A stretch of DNA of 64,000 nucleotides from the NCBI GenBank assembly GCA_910588225.1, contig CAJUQT010000003.1:74531-138530 (forward strand), given 5' to 3'. Source of the DNA: an uncultured Acetatifactor sp. GTDB lineage: Bacteria; Bacillota; Clostridia; Lachnospirales; Lachnospiraceae. Made by a program: the position numbers and the translations under genes. The notes under the pieces were generated by a model. That model worked only from the letters and a program-made list of their open reading frames with translations, did no database searches and was not told the origin of the DNA. Shown piece after piece: positions 8,026 to 17,600 of this stretch (positions within the stretch are counted from its first letter, which is position 1; the number at the start of each line of letters is the position of its first letter).

Positions 8026-9042
8026 GTGAAATACGAGTTTTATGCGGGTTCCTATGGAAAAAAAGAGGAAGAGAGTATCGTGAAATTTTCACTGGACGGA
8101 GAGACGGGGCAGATTGAGCGGATTTACGGATGGAAGGGTGTGGAAAATCCTTCCTGGCTGCTCTTGAATGCCGGGAAAGACATGCTCTATGCGGTAGAGG
8201 AACTGGAGCCGGAAGGAAGGGTATGTGCCTTTGCCGTGGAGGAAAAAGGACTGCGATTTGTGAATTCCGTATCCACAAAAGGGGCTGCGCCATGCCACAT
8301 CAGCATGGACGGGAGGGAAGAGACGTTGTTTGTCTCCAATTATACAGGTGGTTCTCTGGCTGTCTGCAGACTGGAAGCTTCCGGCAGGATATCGGAAGTC
8401 ATGGAACTGATTCAGCATGAGGGGCACGGCGTGAATCTGCTCAGACAGGAAGGTCCCCATATCCACTTTACAAAAGTGTCGGGGAGAGAAATTTTTACTG
8501 TCGATCTGGGGGTGGATAATGTGTTCATCTATGAGCAGGAGGAAGAGGGGCGTCTGAAGGATACAGGAAAGCGGATTGTGTTCCCGGCAGGAGAGGGGCC
8601 CAGGCATCTGGAGTTCCATCCGGAGAATCCCGGACTGCTTTATGGGGTCTGTGAACTGGGCAATAAGCTTGGGTTTTTCCGGGAAAGGGGCGGGGAATAC
8701 CATCTGGAAGCGTTGCTGCCCACCGTTCCGGAGAATTTTTCGGGGAGCAGTAAGGCGGCGGCCATCCGGGTTGGAGGCGGCAGGCTTCTGGTCAGCAACA
8801 GAGGCTATGACAGTCTGGCGGTTTTTACGTTGGACGAAGGCGGAATACCGAGGCCCGGGCAGATTGTTCCCACGGGAGGAAAGTCGCCCAGGGATTTTGA
8901 GATTTTCGGCAATCTGGTGGTCACGGCGAATCAGGATTCGGATGAGCTGAGGGTTCTGAAATTTGACGAAGCCACGGGGGCGCTGGAGCATACAGGAATA
9001 TCTGTGCCAATGGTTCGACCTGTATGCATTTGCCGGGTGTGA
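8026..9042 (+). CDS. Lactonase-family seven-bladed beta-propeller protein (6-phosphogluconolactonase-like)
   Basis: The protein has 338 residues from GTG 8026, with GGGAGG 7 bp upstream. It shows the repeated blade pattern of the YbhE/Pgl family: FYAGSYGKKEE at the start, NPSWLLL, LFVSNYTGGSLAVCRL, GEGPRHLEFHPENPGLLYGV, and LLVSNRGYDSLAVF. Family members hydrolyse 6-phosphogluconolactone or act on other sugar lactones; which applies here cannot be told. No signal peptide is present. It lies 83 bp after the SUMF1-like gene. Confidence 0.8.
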   Translation: MKYEFYAGSYGKKEEESIVKFSLDGETGQIERIYGWKGVENPSWLLLNAGKDMLYAVEELEPEGRVCAFAVEEKGLRFVNSVSTKGAAPCHISMDGREETLFVSNYTGGSLAVCRLEASGRISEVMELIQHEGHGVNLLRQEGPHIHFTKVSGREIFTVDLGVDNVFIYEQEEEGRLKDTGKRIVFPAGEGPRHLEFHPENPGLLYGVCELGNKLGFFRERGGEYHLEALLPTVPENFSGSSKAAAIRVGGGRLLVSNRGYDSLAVFTLDEGGIPRPGQIVPTGGKSPRDFEIFGNLVVTANQDSDELRVLKFDEATGALEHTGISVPMVRPVCICRV

Positions 9043-9155
9043 TATGGATTCTGAACAGGCCTGTTACAGCACATAAAGGCGTGGTGGGAAGACGGCAGGC
9101 TGTTGGATACTAACCGGCGGGTTATGGGCTGACAAGGATATATGAGGAGGGTAAA

Positions 9156-10418
9156 ATGAAGGAACTGATGGATTTTGTAAAGGAACTGAGCTTTGTCCGG
9201 GTGGGAGGAAGTGCAGAAGAGAAGAAGGCTGCGGAACTGATTATGAGAGAAATCAATGAGACCGCGGAGGAAACGGGACGGCAGGATATTCAAAAGGAAT
9301 ATATGAAATTCCGGATTCCGGACGCAGAAGTCAGGAAATGCTCTGTGCGGGCAGCAGGACGGGAGATTCCATGTGTGCCGTACCTGTGTTCCGGTAATAT
9401 TGACAGAGAGTGTGATCTGATATATCTGGATGACGCTTCCGAAATTGACTTTGCCGGGGTGGGAGACCTGGAAGGTAAGGCGGTATTGCTGAATAAGCTC
9501 ACTGATGAGGAAGTATATAAGCGACTGACAGAGCATAAGGTGTCAGCGTTTCTGGTTATGCAGGGGAAGTACTACTCTTCGGAGAAGGAAGCCTCCCTGT
9601 ATCCCAGAAGGTTAAGAGAACACTTTACCAGAAATGGAGTGATTCCCGGATTTCTGATTACGGCGGCAGATGCCCTCCGGTTGATTCAGGAAGAAGTGGA
9701 GAAGGTACAGCTTATATTGGAGCAGGAAGAAACGGAGCTGGAGAGTCAGAACGTATTGGCTGTGATTGAAGGAACGGATTTGAAGGCGGAAAGTATTGTG
9801 CTTACAGCGCACTATGATTCTGTCCCTGTAGGTACGGGCTCCTGGGACAATGCCACAGGCACAACGGCGCTTCTGGCTATTTTCAGATATTTTGCGGCCA
9901 ATCCGCCCAGAAGAACCCTGCGTTTTCTATGGTGCGGCAGTGAAGAATTGGGGCTGCTGGGATCCAGAGCCTATGTGGAGCAGGAGAAAGAAAGGCTCGA
10001 GCAGATTGCATTTTGCTTCAACTTTGATATGTGCGGTACGGCACTGGGTTCAAACAGAATCTGTGTGACAGGGGAGAAGGAGCTGCAGACATTTGCGGAG
10101 CAGTATTGTAAAATCACAGGTTATTCCGCGGAAATCAAGTCACTGGTTCACTCCAGCGATTCCGCGCCCTTCTGCGATAATGAAATCCCGGCGCTGGGGC
10201 TGAGCAGAGGGACATCTACGGCGGAGATTCACACCATATATGACTTGCTGCCCACGCTAAGTGAAAAGGCAATGCGTAAAAACGTGGAGTTTGCGGTTGG
10301 AATGATTGGGGCGGTGGCAAATGCGGCAGTGCTTCCCGTCAAGAAAGGCATGCCGGAGGACACCAGGAAGGAACTGGATAAATATTTCCACCGCGAAGAA
10401 GACAAAGGAAAAAAATGA
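9156..10418 (+). CDS. M28-family zinc aminopeptidase
   Basis: The protein has 420 residues, with GAGGAGGG before ATG 9156. All M28 metal and catalytic positions are visible: H219 (TAHYDSVP), D231 (SWDNATG), E263-E264 (CGSEELGLLG), D291 (FNFDMCG) and H359 (AEIHTIYD). A PA-like insert lies around residues 100-190. It lacks a signal peptide, so it should be a cytosolic di-zinc peptidase trimming peptides, unlike the many secreted M28 enzymes. It stands alone between the lactonase-like gene and the DUF4474 gene. Confidence 0.88.
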   Translation: MKELMDFVKELSFVRVGGSAEEKKAAELIMREINETAEETGRQDIQKEYMKFRIPDAEVRKCSVRAAGREIPCVPYLCSGNIDRECDLIYLDDASEIDFAGVGDLEGKAVLLNKLTDEEVYKRLTEHKVSAFLVMQGKYYSSEKEASLYPRRLREHFTRNGVIPGFLITAADALRLIQEEVEKVQLILEQEETELESQNVLAVIEGTDLKAESIVLTAHYDSVPVGTGSWDNATGTTALLAIFRYFAANPPRRTLRFLWCGSEELGLLGSRAYVEQEKERLEQIAFCFNFDMCGTALGSNRICVTGEKELQTFAEQYCKITGYSAEIKSLVHSSDSAPFCDNEIPALGLSRGTSTAEIHTIYDLLPTLSEKAMRKNVEFAVGMIGAVANAAVLPVKKGMPEDTRKELDKYFHREEDKGKK

Positions 10419-10506
10419 CGGGGAACTCTGTCATCTTTTGGGGTACATCTTTCCTGCCGGCGGCATATAATAGAGCAAAACATCATAGGATTATAGGTTA
10501 TAGATT

Positions 10507-11460
10507 ATGTATGTTGCTCTGCTTATTTTATTGTTGTCTGCATTTGCGGGCATGCTTTTCGGGCACTTCCGCAGGAAGAAGATTATCTGCAAAATCCGGT
10601 GTATGGATAAATGCAGGAAATGTTCTCTGCTGGAAGAGCTGGCGGACCCCTTCGGCTATGTGTATCATTGCTGCTGTGGATTTTTTTCTTCTACTGTTGA
10701 TGCCTGGCAGAAAGCCGCCGGGTATACCTGGTTTTACGATTATATGGCACCCAGATTCCAGATGGTGTTCGATGCCCTTCCGGTCTATTTCAATTATCGG
10801 GGCAGAACATGGCTGATTGAGTTCTGGAAAGGCCAGTATGGCATAAATACCGGTGCGGAAATCGGTATTTATCATGCAGACAGACTGCTGTCAGAGACGG
10901 AATATCGAGCCGCACATTTTGAAGCGGCCAAAGAAGAGGAGATGCTGTCCTGCTCCATGCAGCTATGTACGGAAAAGGGGGCCTGTGTGAAGATATCTGA
11001 AAGGCACTGGTGGCTGACCGCTTTTCTGCCGGGTGTTTTTTCCCAGCCTTCTGAATTGTGTCTGAAAGCAGCAGTCGGCTTTCCCAACAGAGAAATGCTG
11101 GAAGCCTTCTATCGGGGGCTGTGCCGGGAAGGATACTCTGGGGAGAGGATTGCCATGCAGAATCTCTCGCTGTCTTTTACCTTTCATCAGCCGAGACCGC
11201 AGCGCTATGGCCTGCTGACTCGCTTTCATCGGCGGCTGTCTCAGTGCCTGAACCGGATGTACTGCCGGATTTTTCTGTGGGTCACCAGGCCTTTTGAGTG
11301 TGTGGAAGACCGCATTCTGTTCCTTTACTATTATCTTCCGTTTTGCTTTCGGAAGCTGATGCGTCTGCGCCGTTTTCACAGACGGTGCCACAGGAAGAGG
11401 GGCTGCCGCCGCCCTAAATGCTGCCGCAGATGCAGGCCCTGCCCCAGGGAAAAGGCATGA
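10507..11460 (+). CDS. DUF4474 protein with N-terminal anchor and basic Cys-rich tail
   Basis: The protein has 317 residues. An N-terminal hydrophobic helix (MYVALLILLLSAFAGML) is followed by two CxxC-like clusters, then a DUF4474 core (PFGYVYHCCCGFFSSTVDAW, LIEFWKGQYGINTGAEIGIY). The last 35 residues are extraordinarily rich in Arg and Cys (RRCHRKRGCRRPKCC). The stop overlaps the metallophosphoesterase start by ATGA (11457-11460), so the two are coupled. DUF4474 has no assigned function. The ribosome site is weak (AGG about 9 bp before ATG). Confidence 0.75.
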   Translation: MYVALLILLLSAFAGMLFGHFRRKKIICKIRCMDKCRKCSLLEELADPFGYVYHCCCGFFSSTVDAWQKAAGYTWFYDYMAPRFQMVFDALPVYFNYRGRTWLIEFWKGQYGINTGAEIGIYHADRLLSETEYRAAHFEAAKEEEMLSCSMQLCTEKGACVKISERHWWLTAFLPGVFSQPSELCLKAAVGFPNREMLEAFYRGLCREGYSGERIAMQNLSLSFTFHQPRPQRYGLLTRFHRRLSQCLNRMYCRIFLWVTRPFECVEDRILFLYYYLPFCFRKLMRLRRFHRRCHRKRGCRRPKCCRRCRPCPREKA

Positions 11461-12299
11461 GTACCGCCAGTCGTCTGGACCGCGCTTTTTCCCAGGCGCT
11501 GGTGCTGCCGTTTCACCATTGTTCCAGATATGTGCTCATAAGCGACTGTCACAGGGGGGTGGGTACCTCGTCGGACAATTTTCTGAAGAACCAGCATCTG
11601 TATTATGCGGCCATGGAACATTATTACAGGAATGGTTTCACTTATATTGAACTTGGAGACGGAGAAGAGCTGTGGGAGAATCGAAAGCTGCGAAATATCA
11701 CGGAAATTCATGAAGATGTATATTGCATGTTTGCCAGGTTTGAGGAGAGAGGCCGCCTGCATCTGCTTTACGGCAATCACAACATTGTCCGTAAAAAGAA
11801 TCCTGCTTTTTTGGAAGCTGTGATTCTGTATTCCGATGCCATGCCGGAGAAATCTCTGTATCTGACCCATGGACATCAGGCCAGCTTCCTGAATTCTACG
11901 CTGTGGCGCCTGGCCAGGTTTCTGGTGCGCTATTTCTGGAGTCCTCTGGAAAATCTGGGCTTCCTGGATCCTACCAGCGCGGCCAAGAATTATGAAGTAA
12001 AGGAAAAGTGTGAAGAAAGTCTGCGCAGATGGGCAGAAGCACACGGTCATATTCTGGTGGCAGGGCATACCCATCGCCCTGTGCTGCCCGAGGAGCCATC
12101 TTTCTACTATAATACGGGAAGCTGCGTCCACCCCCGCTGTATAACCTGCATTGAGATTCAGCGGGGGGAGATGACCCTGGTAAAATGGACCATGAATGCC
12201 CGGGCAGACAGCGTCCTGTATGTGGCAAGAGAAGTGATTTCCGGTCCTGTGAAAATACTGAATACCAATCAGTATTGCAGCCGGAACAAGGTTATCTGA
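11457..12299 (+). CDS. Calcineurin-type metallophosphoesterase
   Basis: The protein has 280 residues from ATG 11457 (MSTASRLDRAF), translationally coupled to the DUF4474 gene. Metal-binding motifs appear in order: LISDCHRG, ELGDGEELWE, YGNHN, LTHGHQ and VAGHTHRP. The spacing resembles the UDP-2,3-diacylglucosamine hydrolase branch, but a Gram-positive host makes that substrate unlikely. No signal peptide is present. With a membrane-anchored partner, action at the inner face of the membrane is a reasonable inference. Its last 8 bp overlap the ankyrin gene end-to-end. Confidence 0.82.
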   Translation: MSTASRLDRAFSQALVLPFHHCSRYVLISDCHRGVGTSSDNFLKNQHLYYAAMEHYYRNGFTYIELGDGEELWENRKLRNITEIHEDVYCMFARFEERGRLHLLYGNHNIVRKKNPAFLEAVILYSDAMPEKSLYLTHGHQASFLNSTLWRLARFLVRYFWSPLENLGFLDPTSAAKNYEVKEKCEESLRRWAEAHGHILVAGHTHRPVLPEEPSFYYNTGSCVHPRCITCIEIQRGEMTLVKWTMNARADSVLYVAREVISGPVKILNTNQYCSRNKVI

Positions 12300-14340
12300 T
12301 ATCTGTCATTAGCTCCAATACCGTGTCCAGACCATTTTCCACGGCAATCTGAACAGGAGTCTCACCATGGTTATTGGGCCGGTTATAGTCGGCACCCTTT
12401 CTGATGAGAAAGCGGGCATCTTCTTCGGAACCGCGGATCAAAGCGTGATGCAGAGCCGTATTGCCCGCGTTGTCTGCCATGGTGAGATCAGCTCCGGCCC
12501 GCAGCAGCAGCTTTGCCATATCTTTATCTGCGGACATGAGGGCTGTCATGCCGGTATTATCAGCATGGTTTACATTCACACCTCTCTCTAAAAAGAGTGA
12601 AAGCAGTTCTCCGGTTGTATAGTCCAGCAGCAGGAAAGGAGTTTTTCCGTCCTCCCGGGGGATATCCAGATTTTTCAGAAGGCTCAGGATTTCTTTCCTT
12701 TGCGTTATAGTGAATTCTTTGCCGTATCTTTTCCTGCTGAGTGCAAGATGAGCCGGTGTCTCGCCATTTATAGTCTTCATGGTATCATCCGCGCCGGCGT
12801 CCATGAGCAGCTTCACCACATCCACATGACCGTTGGCGCAGGCGAGATGGAGCGGAGAGGTTCCTGCCTCTGCGGGCGCATCCTCTGTCAGATTGACATT
12901 CACTCCTTTTTCCAGTATGACTTTCAGCATGCCGGTATGACCGTTTTCCGCGGCAAGATGGATGGCAGCTTCTCCCTGGTTATCTGTCTGTTCCATGGAT
13001 TCCCTGGAAAAAAGCTTTGCCGCTTCTTCAAAATAACTTTCATCAGATGTCTGCTCCATGGAGGCCAGGATAATGGCCGGTGTCTGTCCGTTTGTGACTG
13101 CCTTATTCATATCCACACCCAATTCTGCCAGCTTTTTCAGGGTGTTGATTCCATAAGCAGGGCGGAGACATTTGTCACGCAGACAGAGAGAACTTCCGTG
13201 ATAATGAATGGACATGGTAAAATCAATTCCGGCATTTTGGCAGCAGTCCAGTACATGAGCATTGCTGTCGGATATCAGGGCGTTATGCAGAATATGGGTG
13301 ATTTCTCCGATTTCGTCATCATCCGGGTCTAACTGCCCAATTAACTTTTCGGTCATATACAGTGCCATTGCCAGAGCATCTCTGTCCGTTTCCTGGACGT
13401 CGGCAAAAGCATTGCCGGTGATCTGACTGAGGGGAAACAATTCCATTTCATTGTCGGGAACAGGTGTTGCACCATGGTCTGAAAGGGCCAGATACAGGGG
13501 CTGATTCCGGAAATCTATGGCGTGAAGGAGAGGGGTTACCCCCTTTTTGTTGGCCGTATTTATGAGTTCGGGACAATGCTCTATCAGACGCAGTGCGGCA
13601 GTTTTATGGCCGTGCCTTATGGCCATCATCAGAAGTGTGTTGCCGGCTTCATCCACATAATCGGTTTTCGCCCCTTTTTCCAGGAAAATCTCTGTCAAAG
13701 GCCAGGTATACGAGGCGCTGTATTCCTTAGAAAGCAGAAGTTCCAGGGGGGTGAGTCCATTGTTCTCTTTTTTATTTATATCACAGGTCAGAAGACGGGC
13801 GATCTCACCTTTTTGTTCCACGCTTCTCTCCAGGCTTTCGAAATTAAGTGCCAGGTCCGGACCGTCGTCGTGTTCCGGTGCGCTGTATCTGGGATATGCC
13901 AGAAAATGGTATGCATTCATACCTCTTTCGTCGCAGAGGGAGTCGCTGGCTCCGTGTGCCAGCAGAAGTCTGACCATGGCCAGATTTCCCCGGGAGCAGG
14001 CCAGCAGGAAAGGCGTCAGGCCGTGTCCTCTGTGATCCGCAAGGTCCACATTCTCTGCTGTGATTCTGCCGTCACAGAGTATTTTTTTCACCGGTTCATA
14101 GAAATTATGTATGACCAGAAGGTGAAAAAGGGTGAGGCCGAAACAACCTGTCGGTGCCAGCAAAGCTTCTGTACTGCATTTCTCAAGGCAGGCCTCCGCT
14201 TCGCTTATGATTTCGCGCTCAAAAATATCATACGGGTAAATGTAGTTTTCATAATCATCTGTCCACCAGGGGATGAACTTGTGATTCTGAAAGCTTTCGC
14301 TGGAATCTGTCAGCAGCTCTGTCAGCTCTTTTATATTCAT
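12292..14340 (-). CDS. Large ankyrin-repeat protein
   Basis: The protein has 682 residues starting at ATG 14340 with AGGAGG upstream. Ankyrin repeats run through most of the chain (GHGLTPFLLACSRGNLAMVR, GNTLLMMAIRHGHKTAALRL, GEAAIHLAAENGHTGMLKVI, SPLHLACANGHVDVVKLLMD, NTALHHALIRGSEEDARFLI). Residues 1-60 are a non-repeat acidic cap. There is no signal peptide or membrane helix, so it is probably a cytosolic scaffold; binding partners are unknown. It converges with, and overlaps by 8 bp, the metallophosphoesterase gene. Confidence 0.85.
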   Translation of the reverse strand: MNIKELTELLTDSSESFQNHKFIPWWTDDYENYIYPYDIFEREIISEAEACLEKCSTEALLAPTGCFGLTLFHLLVIHNFYEPVKKILCDGRITAENVDLADHRGHGLTPFLLACSRGNLAMVRLLLAHGASDSLCDERGMNAYHFLAYPRYSAPEHDDGPDLALNFESLERSVEQKGEIARLLTCDINKKENNGLTPLELLLSKEYSASYTWPLTEIFLEKGAKTDYVDEAGNTLLMMAIRHGHKTAALRLIEHCPELINTANKKGVTPLLHAIDFRNQPLYLALSDHGATPVPDNEMELFPLSQITGNAFADVQETDRDALAMALYMTEKLIGQLDPDDDEIGEITHILHNALISDSNAHVLDCCQNAGIDFTMSIHYHGSSLCLRDKCLRPAYGINTLKKLAELGVDMNKAVTNGQTPAIILASMEQTSDESYFEEAAKLFSRESMEQTDNQGEAAIHLAAENGHTGMLKVILEKGVNVNLTEDAPAEAGTSPLHLACANGHVDVVKLLMDAGADDTMKTINGETPAHLALSRKRYGKEFTITQRKEILSLLKNLDIPREDGKTPFLLLDYTTGELLSLFLERGVNVNHADNTGMTALMSADKDMAKLLLRAGADLTMADNAGNTALHHALIRGSEEDARFLIRKGADYNRPNNHGETPVQIAVENGLDTVLELMTDIR

Positions 14341-14397
14341 AGGACCTCCTCAATTTTAACACAATGTTTATCCTGCAGTTTCTGTCAATCAAACTAT

Positions 14398-14545
14398 TTA
14401 CTGGATACGGAACTGACCGATCAGCTGATTCAGTGTTCTCGCCTGAGCGGAGAGTTCGTTGGAAACGGCCGCATTTTTTTCGGCGGCAGCGGAATTGGCT
14501 TCTGTTACATGCCTTTGACTGCGATTCGCGTGGCAAGTTTTCAAT
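14398..14545 (-). pseudogene. C-terminal stump of a methyl-accepting chemotaxis protein
   Basis: Reading minus from about 14530, the frame gives VTEANSAAAEKNAAVSNELS followed by AQARTLNQLIGQFRIQ and a stop at 14398-14400. This is the last helix of a chemoreceptor signalling domain (compare the end of the receptor at 37606-39300: TNAATAEKSAASARELNQQA). Nothing of the ligand or HAMP region remains upstream, and no start or ribosome site fits. I read it as the remains of a deleted receptor gene. Confidence 0.7.
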
Positions 14546-14727
14546 TGACAAGAAATTTCATAGAAGCCTCCAACTGTAAGAATATTACTGAATCGAGTTT
14601 ACCACTTTTGAGAAATTTTTTCAAGTACGGTTTGAGCGATGCAAAAAGCAGGGATTGCCTTGACAAATACTCCATTCTATGAAAATATGTTGACATACTA
14701 TATTAAGCGTATTGGAGGTTATCTGAG

Positions 14728-15312
14728 ATGAATGAAAAGAAGAACGGTTCTGTATTTAATCTGACACTGGCTGCCATGTTCCTGGCAACAGGCCTGCTGC
14801 TTCCGTTTCTGACGGGACAGATTCCGCAGTTCGGGAACATGCTTCTGCCCATGCATATTCCGGTTCTTCTGTGCGGTCTGATCTGCGGCTGGCAGTACGG
14901 GATGGCCGTGGGGGCTGCGATGCCTATTTTGCGTTATTTTTTGTTTGGAATGCCGGTACTTTTTCCTGCCGGAATTGCCATGGCCTTTGAACTTGCCACC
15001 TATGGTCTGGTGGTAGGATTATTGTACTCCCGGTCCCGCTGGCAGTGCGTGATTGCACTATACCGCAGCATGATTGCCGCAATGGTGTCCGGACGTGTGG
15101 TCTGGGGGATTGTACAGATAGTATTGCTTGGTATCAGCGGCGGAGGATTTACCTGGAAAATGTTTATGGCAGGGGCGTTTCTCAATGCAATTCCCGGCAT
15201 TATACTGCAGCTGACTCTGATTCCTGTCATTATGGTTGCTCTGAACCGGACGGGACTGGTGCGATTCAGCCGTCAGGGGGCACAGGCCCGGAAAGCGGGA
15301 GAGGAAGCATGA
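14728..15312 (+). CDS. ECF transporter substrate-binding (S) subunit
   Basis: The protein has 194 residues, GGAGG 10 bp before ATG 14728, and about six membrane helices. It contains the signature of the PF12822 S-component group: GNMLLPMHIPVLLCGLICGW, AMAFELATYGLVVGLLY, and FLNAIPGIILQL. S-components bind a vitamin or precursor and share a common EcfAAT energiser encoded elsewhere. Its stop overlaps the kinase start (ATGA), so substrate uptake is probably followed by phosphorylation. The ligand cannot be named from sequence. Confidence 0.82.
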   Translation: MNEKKNGSVFNLTLAAMFLATGLLLPFLTGQIPQFGNMLLPMHIPVLLCGLICGWQYGMAVGAAMPILRYFLFGMPVLFPAGIAMAFELATYGLVVGLLYSRSRWQCVIALYRSMIAAMVSGRVVWGIVQIVLLGISGGGFTWKMFMAGAFLNAIPGIILQLTLIPVIMVALNRTGLVRFSRQGAQARKAGEEA

Positions 15313-15869
15313 TGGACATGTTGTCAGAAATCCTGGAACGAATTCAGAATGATAAGGAACTTCCACTGCTGATAGCTGTGGACGGAAGGTGTGCTGCAGG
15401 TAAGACCACGCTGGCTGCCGCACTGAGAGAGCGGACAGGCTGCCAGGTAATACATATGGATGATTTTTTCCTGCGGCCCGGGCAGAGGACGGAACAGCGT
15501 CTGCAGGAGCCGGGCGGGAATGTGGATTATGAGCGTTTTCTGGAAGAGGTGATGCTTCCTCTCAGCCGGGGAGAAGGCTTTTCCTATCGGGCCTTTGACT
15601 GCAGGAAGATGGAGCTGGCGGATGCCGTCCGGGTGGAGCCCCGGGCCGTGACAGTTGTAGAGGGATCCTACAGCTGCCATCCTGCTTTGTGGGACTATTA
15701 TAGTCTGCATGTGTTTCTGGACATAGAGAAGGAGGAACAATTTCGGCGGATATGCCTCCGAAACGGGAACCAGGCAGCCGCCAGGTTCCGTGAACTGTGG
15801 ATTCCGCTGGAGGAGAAATATTTTGCCGCTTACAGGATCAGGGAACGATGTGAACTGACCTCCCCGTAG
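15309..15869 (+). CDS. Uridine-kinase-like P-loop kinase
   Basis: The protein has 186 residues. Walker A is LIAVDGRCAAGKTTLAAAL; then VIHMDDFFL resembles the acceptor-site loop of the uridine/pantothenate kinase superfamily, and VVEGSYSCHPALWDYY the following conserved strand. ATG 15309 overlaps the ECF S-subunit stop, so the two products are made together. I infer that it phosphorylates the imported vitamin-like compound or nucleoside and traps it in the cell. Confidence 0.78.
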   Translation: MMDMLSEILERIQNDKELPLLIAVDGRCAAGKTTLAAALRERTGCQVIHMDDFFLRPGQRTEQRLQEPGGNVDYERFLEEVMLPLSRGEGFSYRAFDCRKMELADAVRVEPRAVTVVEGSYSCHPALWDYYSLHVFLDIEKEEQFRRICLRNGNQAAARFRELWIPLEEKYFAAYRIRERCELTSP

Positions 15870-15889
15870 AAGCCGGGGAATCGTGCCGG

Positions 15890-17473
15890 TTACAGGTTAT
15901 CAAATGCGATTGTTTCCTTCTCCAGTTCGGCTACCACTTCCTGGTTAATTCCCATACGCTGTGTGATATCTTTCATGTCGGCGGCAAGGCTTCTGCTGTT
16001 GTCAGCCACACCTGTGATTCCGCCGGTCCCTTCATCGATGGCTTTTGTGATAGTTGCAATGGACTCCGCAATGCCGGACATGGAAGTTTTCAGACGTTCG
16101 GTCCGCTCATAGAATTCATCCATGGTTCGGCGGATGTAAGCGGCGTCTTCCTTGTACTGGCAGCCGGACTGTACGAAGTCCTGGAATTCCTTCAGGACAG
16201 ACTGGCTCATGTAGTCAATCATATGTTGTGCGTGTTCGGACAGATTGCCGACAGCGTCAGTAACCACATTATTGATTTCCCGGATTCGACTGGCGGTTTC
16301 CTGGCTGGAATTGGAAAGCTCGCGGATTTCTCTGGCAACCATGGCAAAACCTTTGCCGGCATCGCCTGCGTTGGCGGCCTCCACGGAAGCATTCAGTGAA
16401 ATCAGCCTTGTCTGTTGGGCGATGGCAAGAATTTCGCCGGTCAGATTCTTAATCTGGTTTACGCTTTTGCTTTTTTCAATGGCATCATTGAGAGAATGCA
16501 GAATTTCTTCTGTTTTGGCGCCGGTGATTCTGGCGCTGTTCTGAGCGGACTGCTGCATGGCGTCTGCCCGTGTATTCATGCGGGCAGTATAGTCGGTGAT
16601 GGCTCTGCAGTCTTCGGCTATGGTCCGCACATCCAGGTGCACACTGCCGGCACTGCTGTTGATAACAGATATATTGCCGGCCACTTCCCGGAAAGTGGAG
16701 GAAAGCTGACCCGCAAGTCCGGAGAGGTCAGCCGCACTTTTTCCGGAAGTCTGAGTCTTCTTCAGAACCTCACCAGTCATATTGTTAATGCGTCCGGAAC
16801 TGTCCTGTATGGTTTTGAGGATGCTTTTGATGGGAATTATCACATTGCCGGTAATCAGCTTCAGATCTGCAAATACCAGCAGAATACAGGCAGACGCAGC
16901 GAAAATGCCTATGATCAGGGATACAAGGTACACAACAGAGAGGCGGCTTCTGGCCTCTGCGGTCTGTTCACTGATAGAGGCATTCAGGGCGTCAATATCT
17001 CCTTCCATTGCGTCGGCAAAGGAAGCGACGTCGCTGTTGGCCAGGGCATAGGCATCCTGGGTTTTATGGCTTGCGCTGGCACAGACCAGATGAACCAGGG
17101 CATGCTTAAAGGAATCGTAATCGGACAGCAGGGATTCATACCGGGGCCGGTCCTCTGGCATAACATAATCTTCATAATCCGTGAGCATATTGTCCAGAAG
17201 TGATTCTTCTTCCTTGATCTGCTGAATGAGAGTGATCATTGTGTTATAGTCCGTGGCAACAATGTGACTCAGGGCCATTTTATGAATGTTCATGGAAGAC
17301 TGGTATATTTCAGCCAGCCGGCTTTTGCCTTCCATGTAATTGTCGGCAATGTTGGAAGCGCTGGCGTTCACATTGCGGATATTGAAAATGGACAGGATAT
17401 TTGACAGCAATGCCACAATACCCAGAAGTGCAATGGGAATGATCAGACGATGTTTTAAACTGATATTTTTCAT
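15890..17473 (-). CDS. Methyl-accepting chemotaxis protein
   Basis: The protein has 527 residues. TM1 is at about residues 10-30 (LIIPIALLGIVALLSNILSI), an extracytoplasmic four-helix-bundle-like domain spans about 31-185, TM2 is at about 186-208, and the signalling domain follows. The hairpin tip reads SLNASVEAANAGDAGKGF then AMVAREIRELSNSS, the conserved CheA/CheW contact. No C-terminal CheR-tethering pentapeptide is seen. The gene lies 127 bp downstream of a solute-binding lipoprotein gene on the same strand, which may supply its ligand. Confidence 0.9.
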   Translation of the reverse strand: MKNISLKHRLIIPIALLGIVALLSNILSIFNIRNVNASASNIADNYMEGKSRLAEIYQSSMNIHKMALSHIVATDYNTMITLIQQIKEEESLLDNMLTDYEDYVMPEDRPRYESLLSDYDSFKHALVHLVCASASHKTQDAYALANSDVASFADAMEGDIDALNASISEQTAEARSRLSVVYLVSLIIGIFAASACILLVFADLKLITGNVIIPIKSILKTIQDSSGRINNMTGEVLKKTQTSGKSAADLSGLAGQLSSTFREVAGNISVINSSAGSVHLDVRTIAEDCRAITDYTARMNTRADAMQQSAQNSARITGAKTEEILHSLNDAIEKSKSVNQIKNLTGEILAIAQQTRLISLNASVEAANAGDAGKGFAMVAREIRELSNSSQETASRIREINNVVTDAVGNLSEHAQHMIDYMSQSVLKEFQDFVQSGCQYKEDAAYIRRTMDEFYERTERLKTSMSGIAESIATITKAIDEGTGGITGVADNSRSLAADMKDITQRMGINQEVVAELEKETIAFDNL

Positions 17474-17600
17474 TATGGCGAGTACTCCTTTTGTTCACTG
17501 TGGAAGTCTTCAGATTTTATTGTTCTGCTGTTGTGCATGGCGGTACAGCCGGTTACCGGGAGTCTGTGCCGGGAAAGCTGCGGGGAAGCAATCGGGTAAG

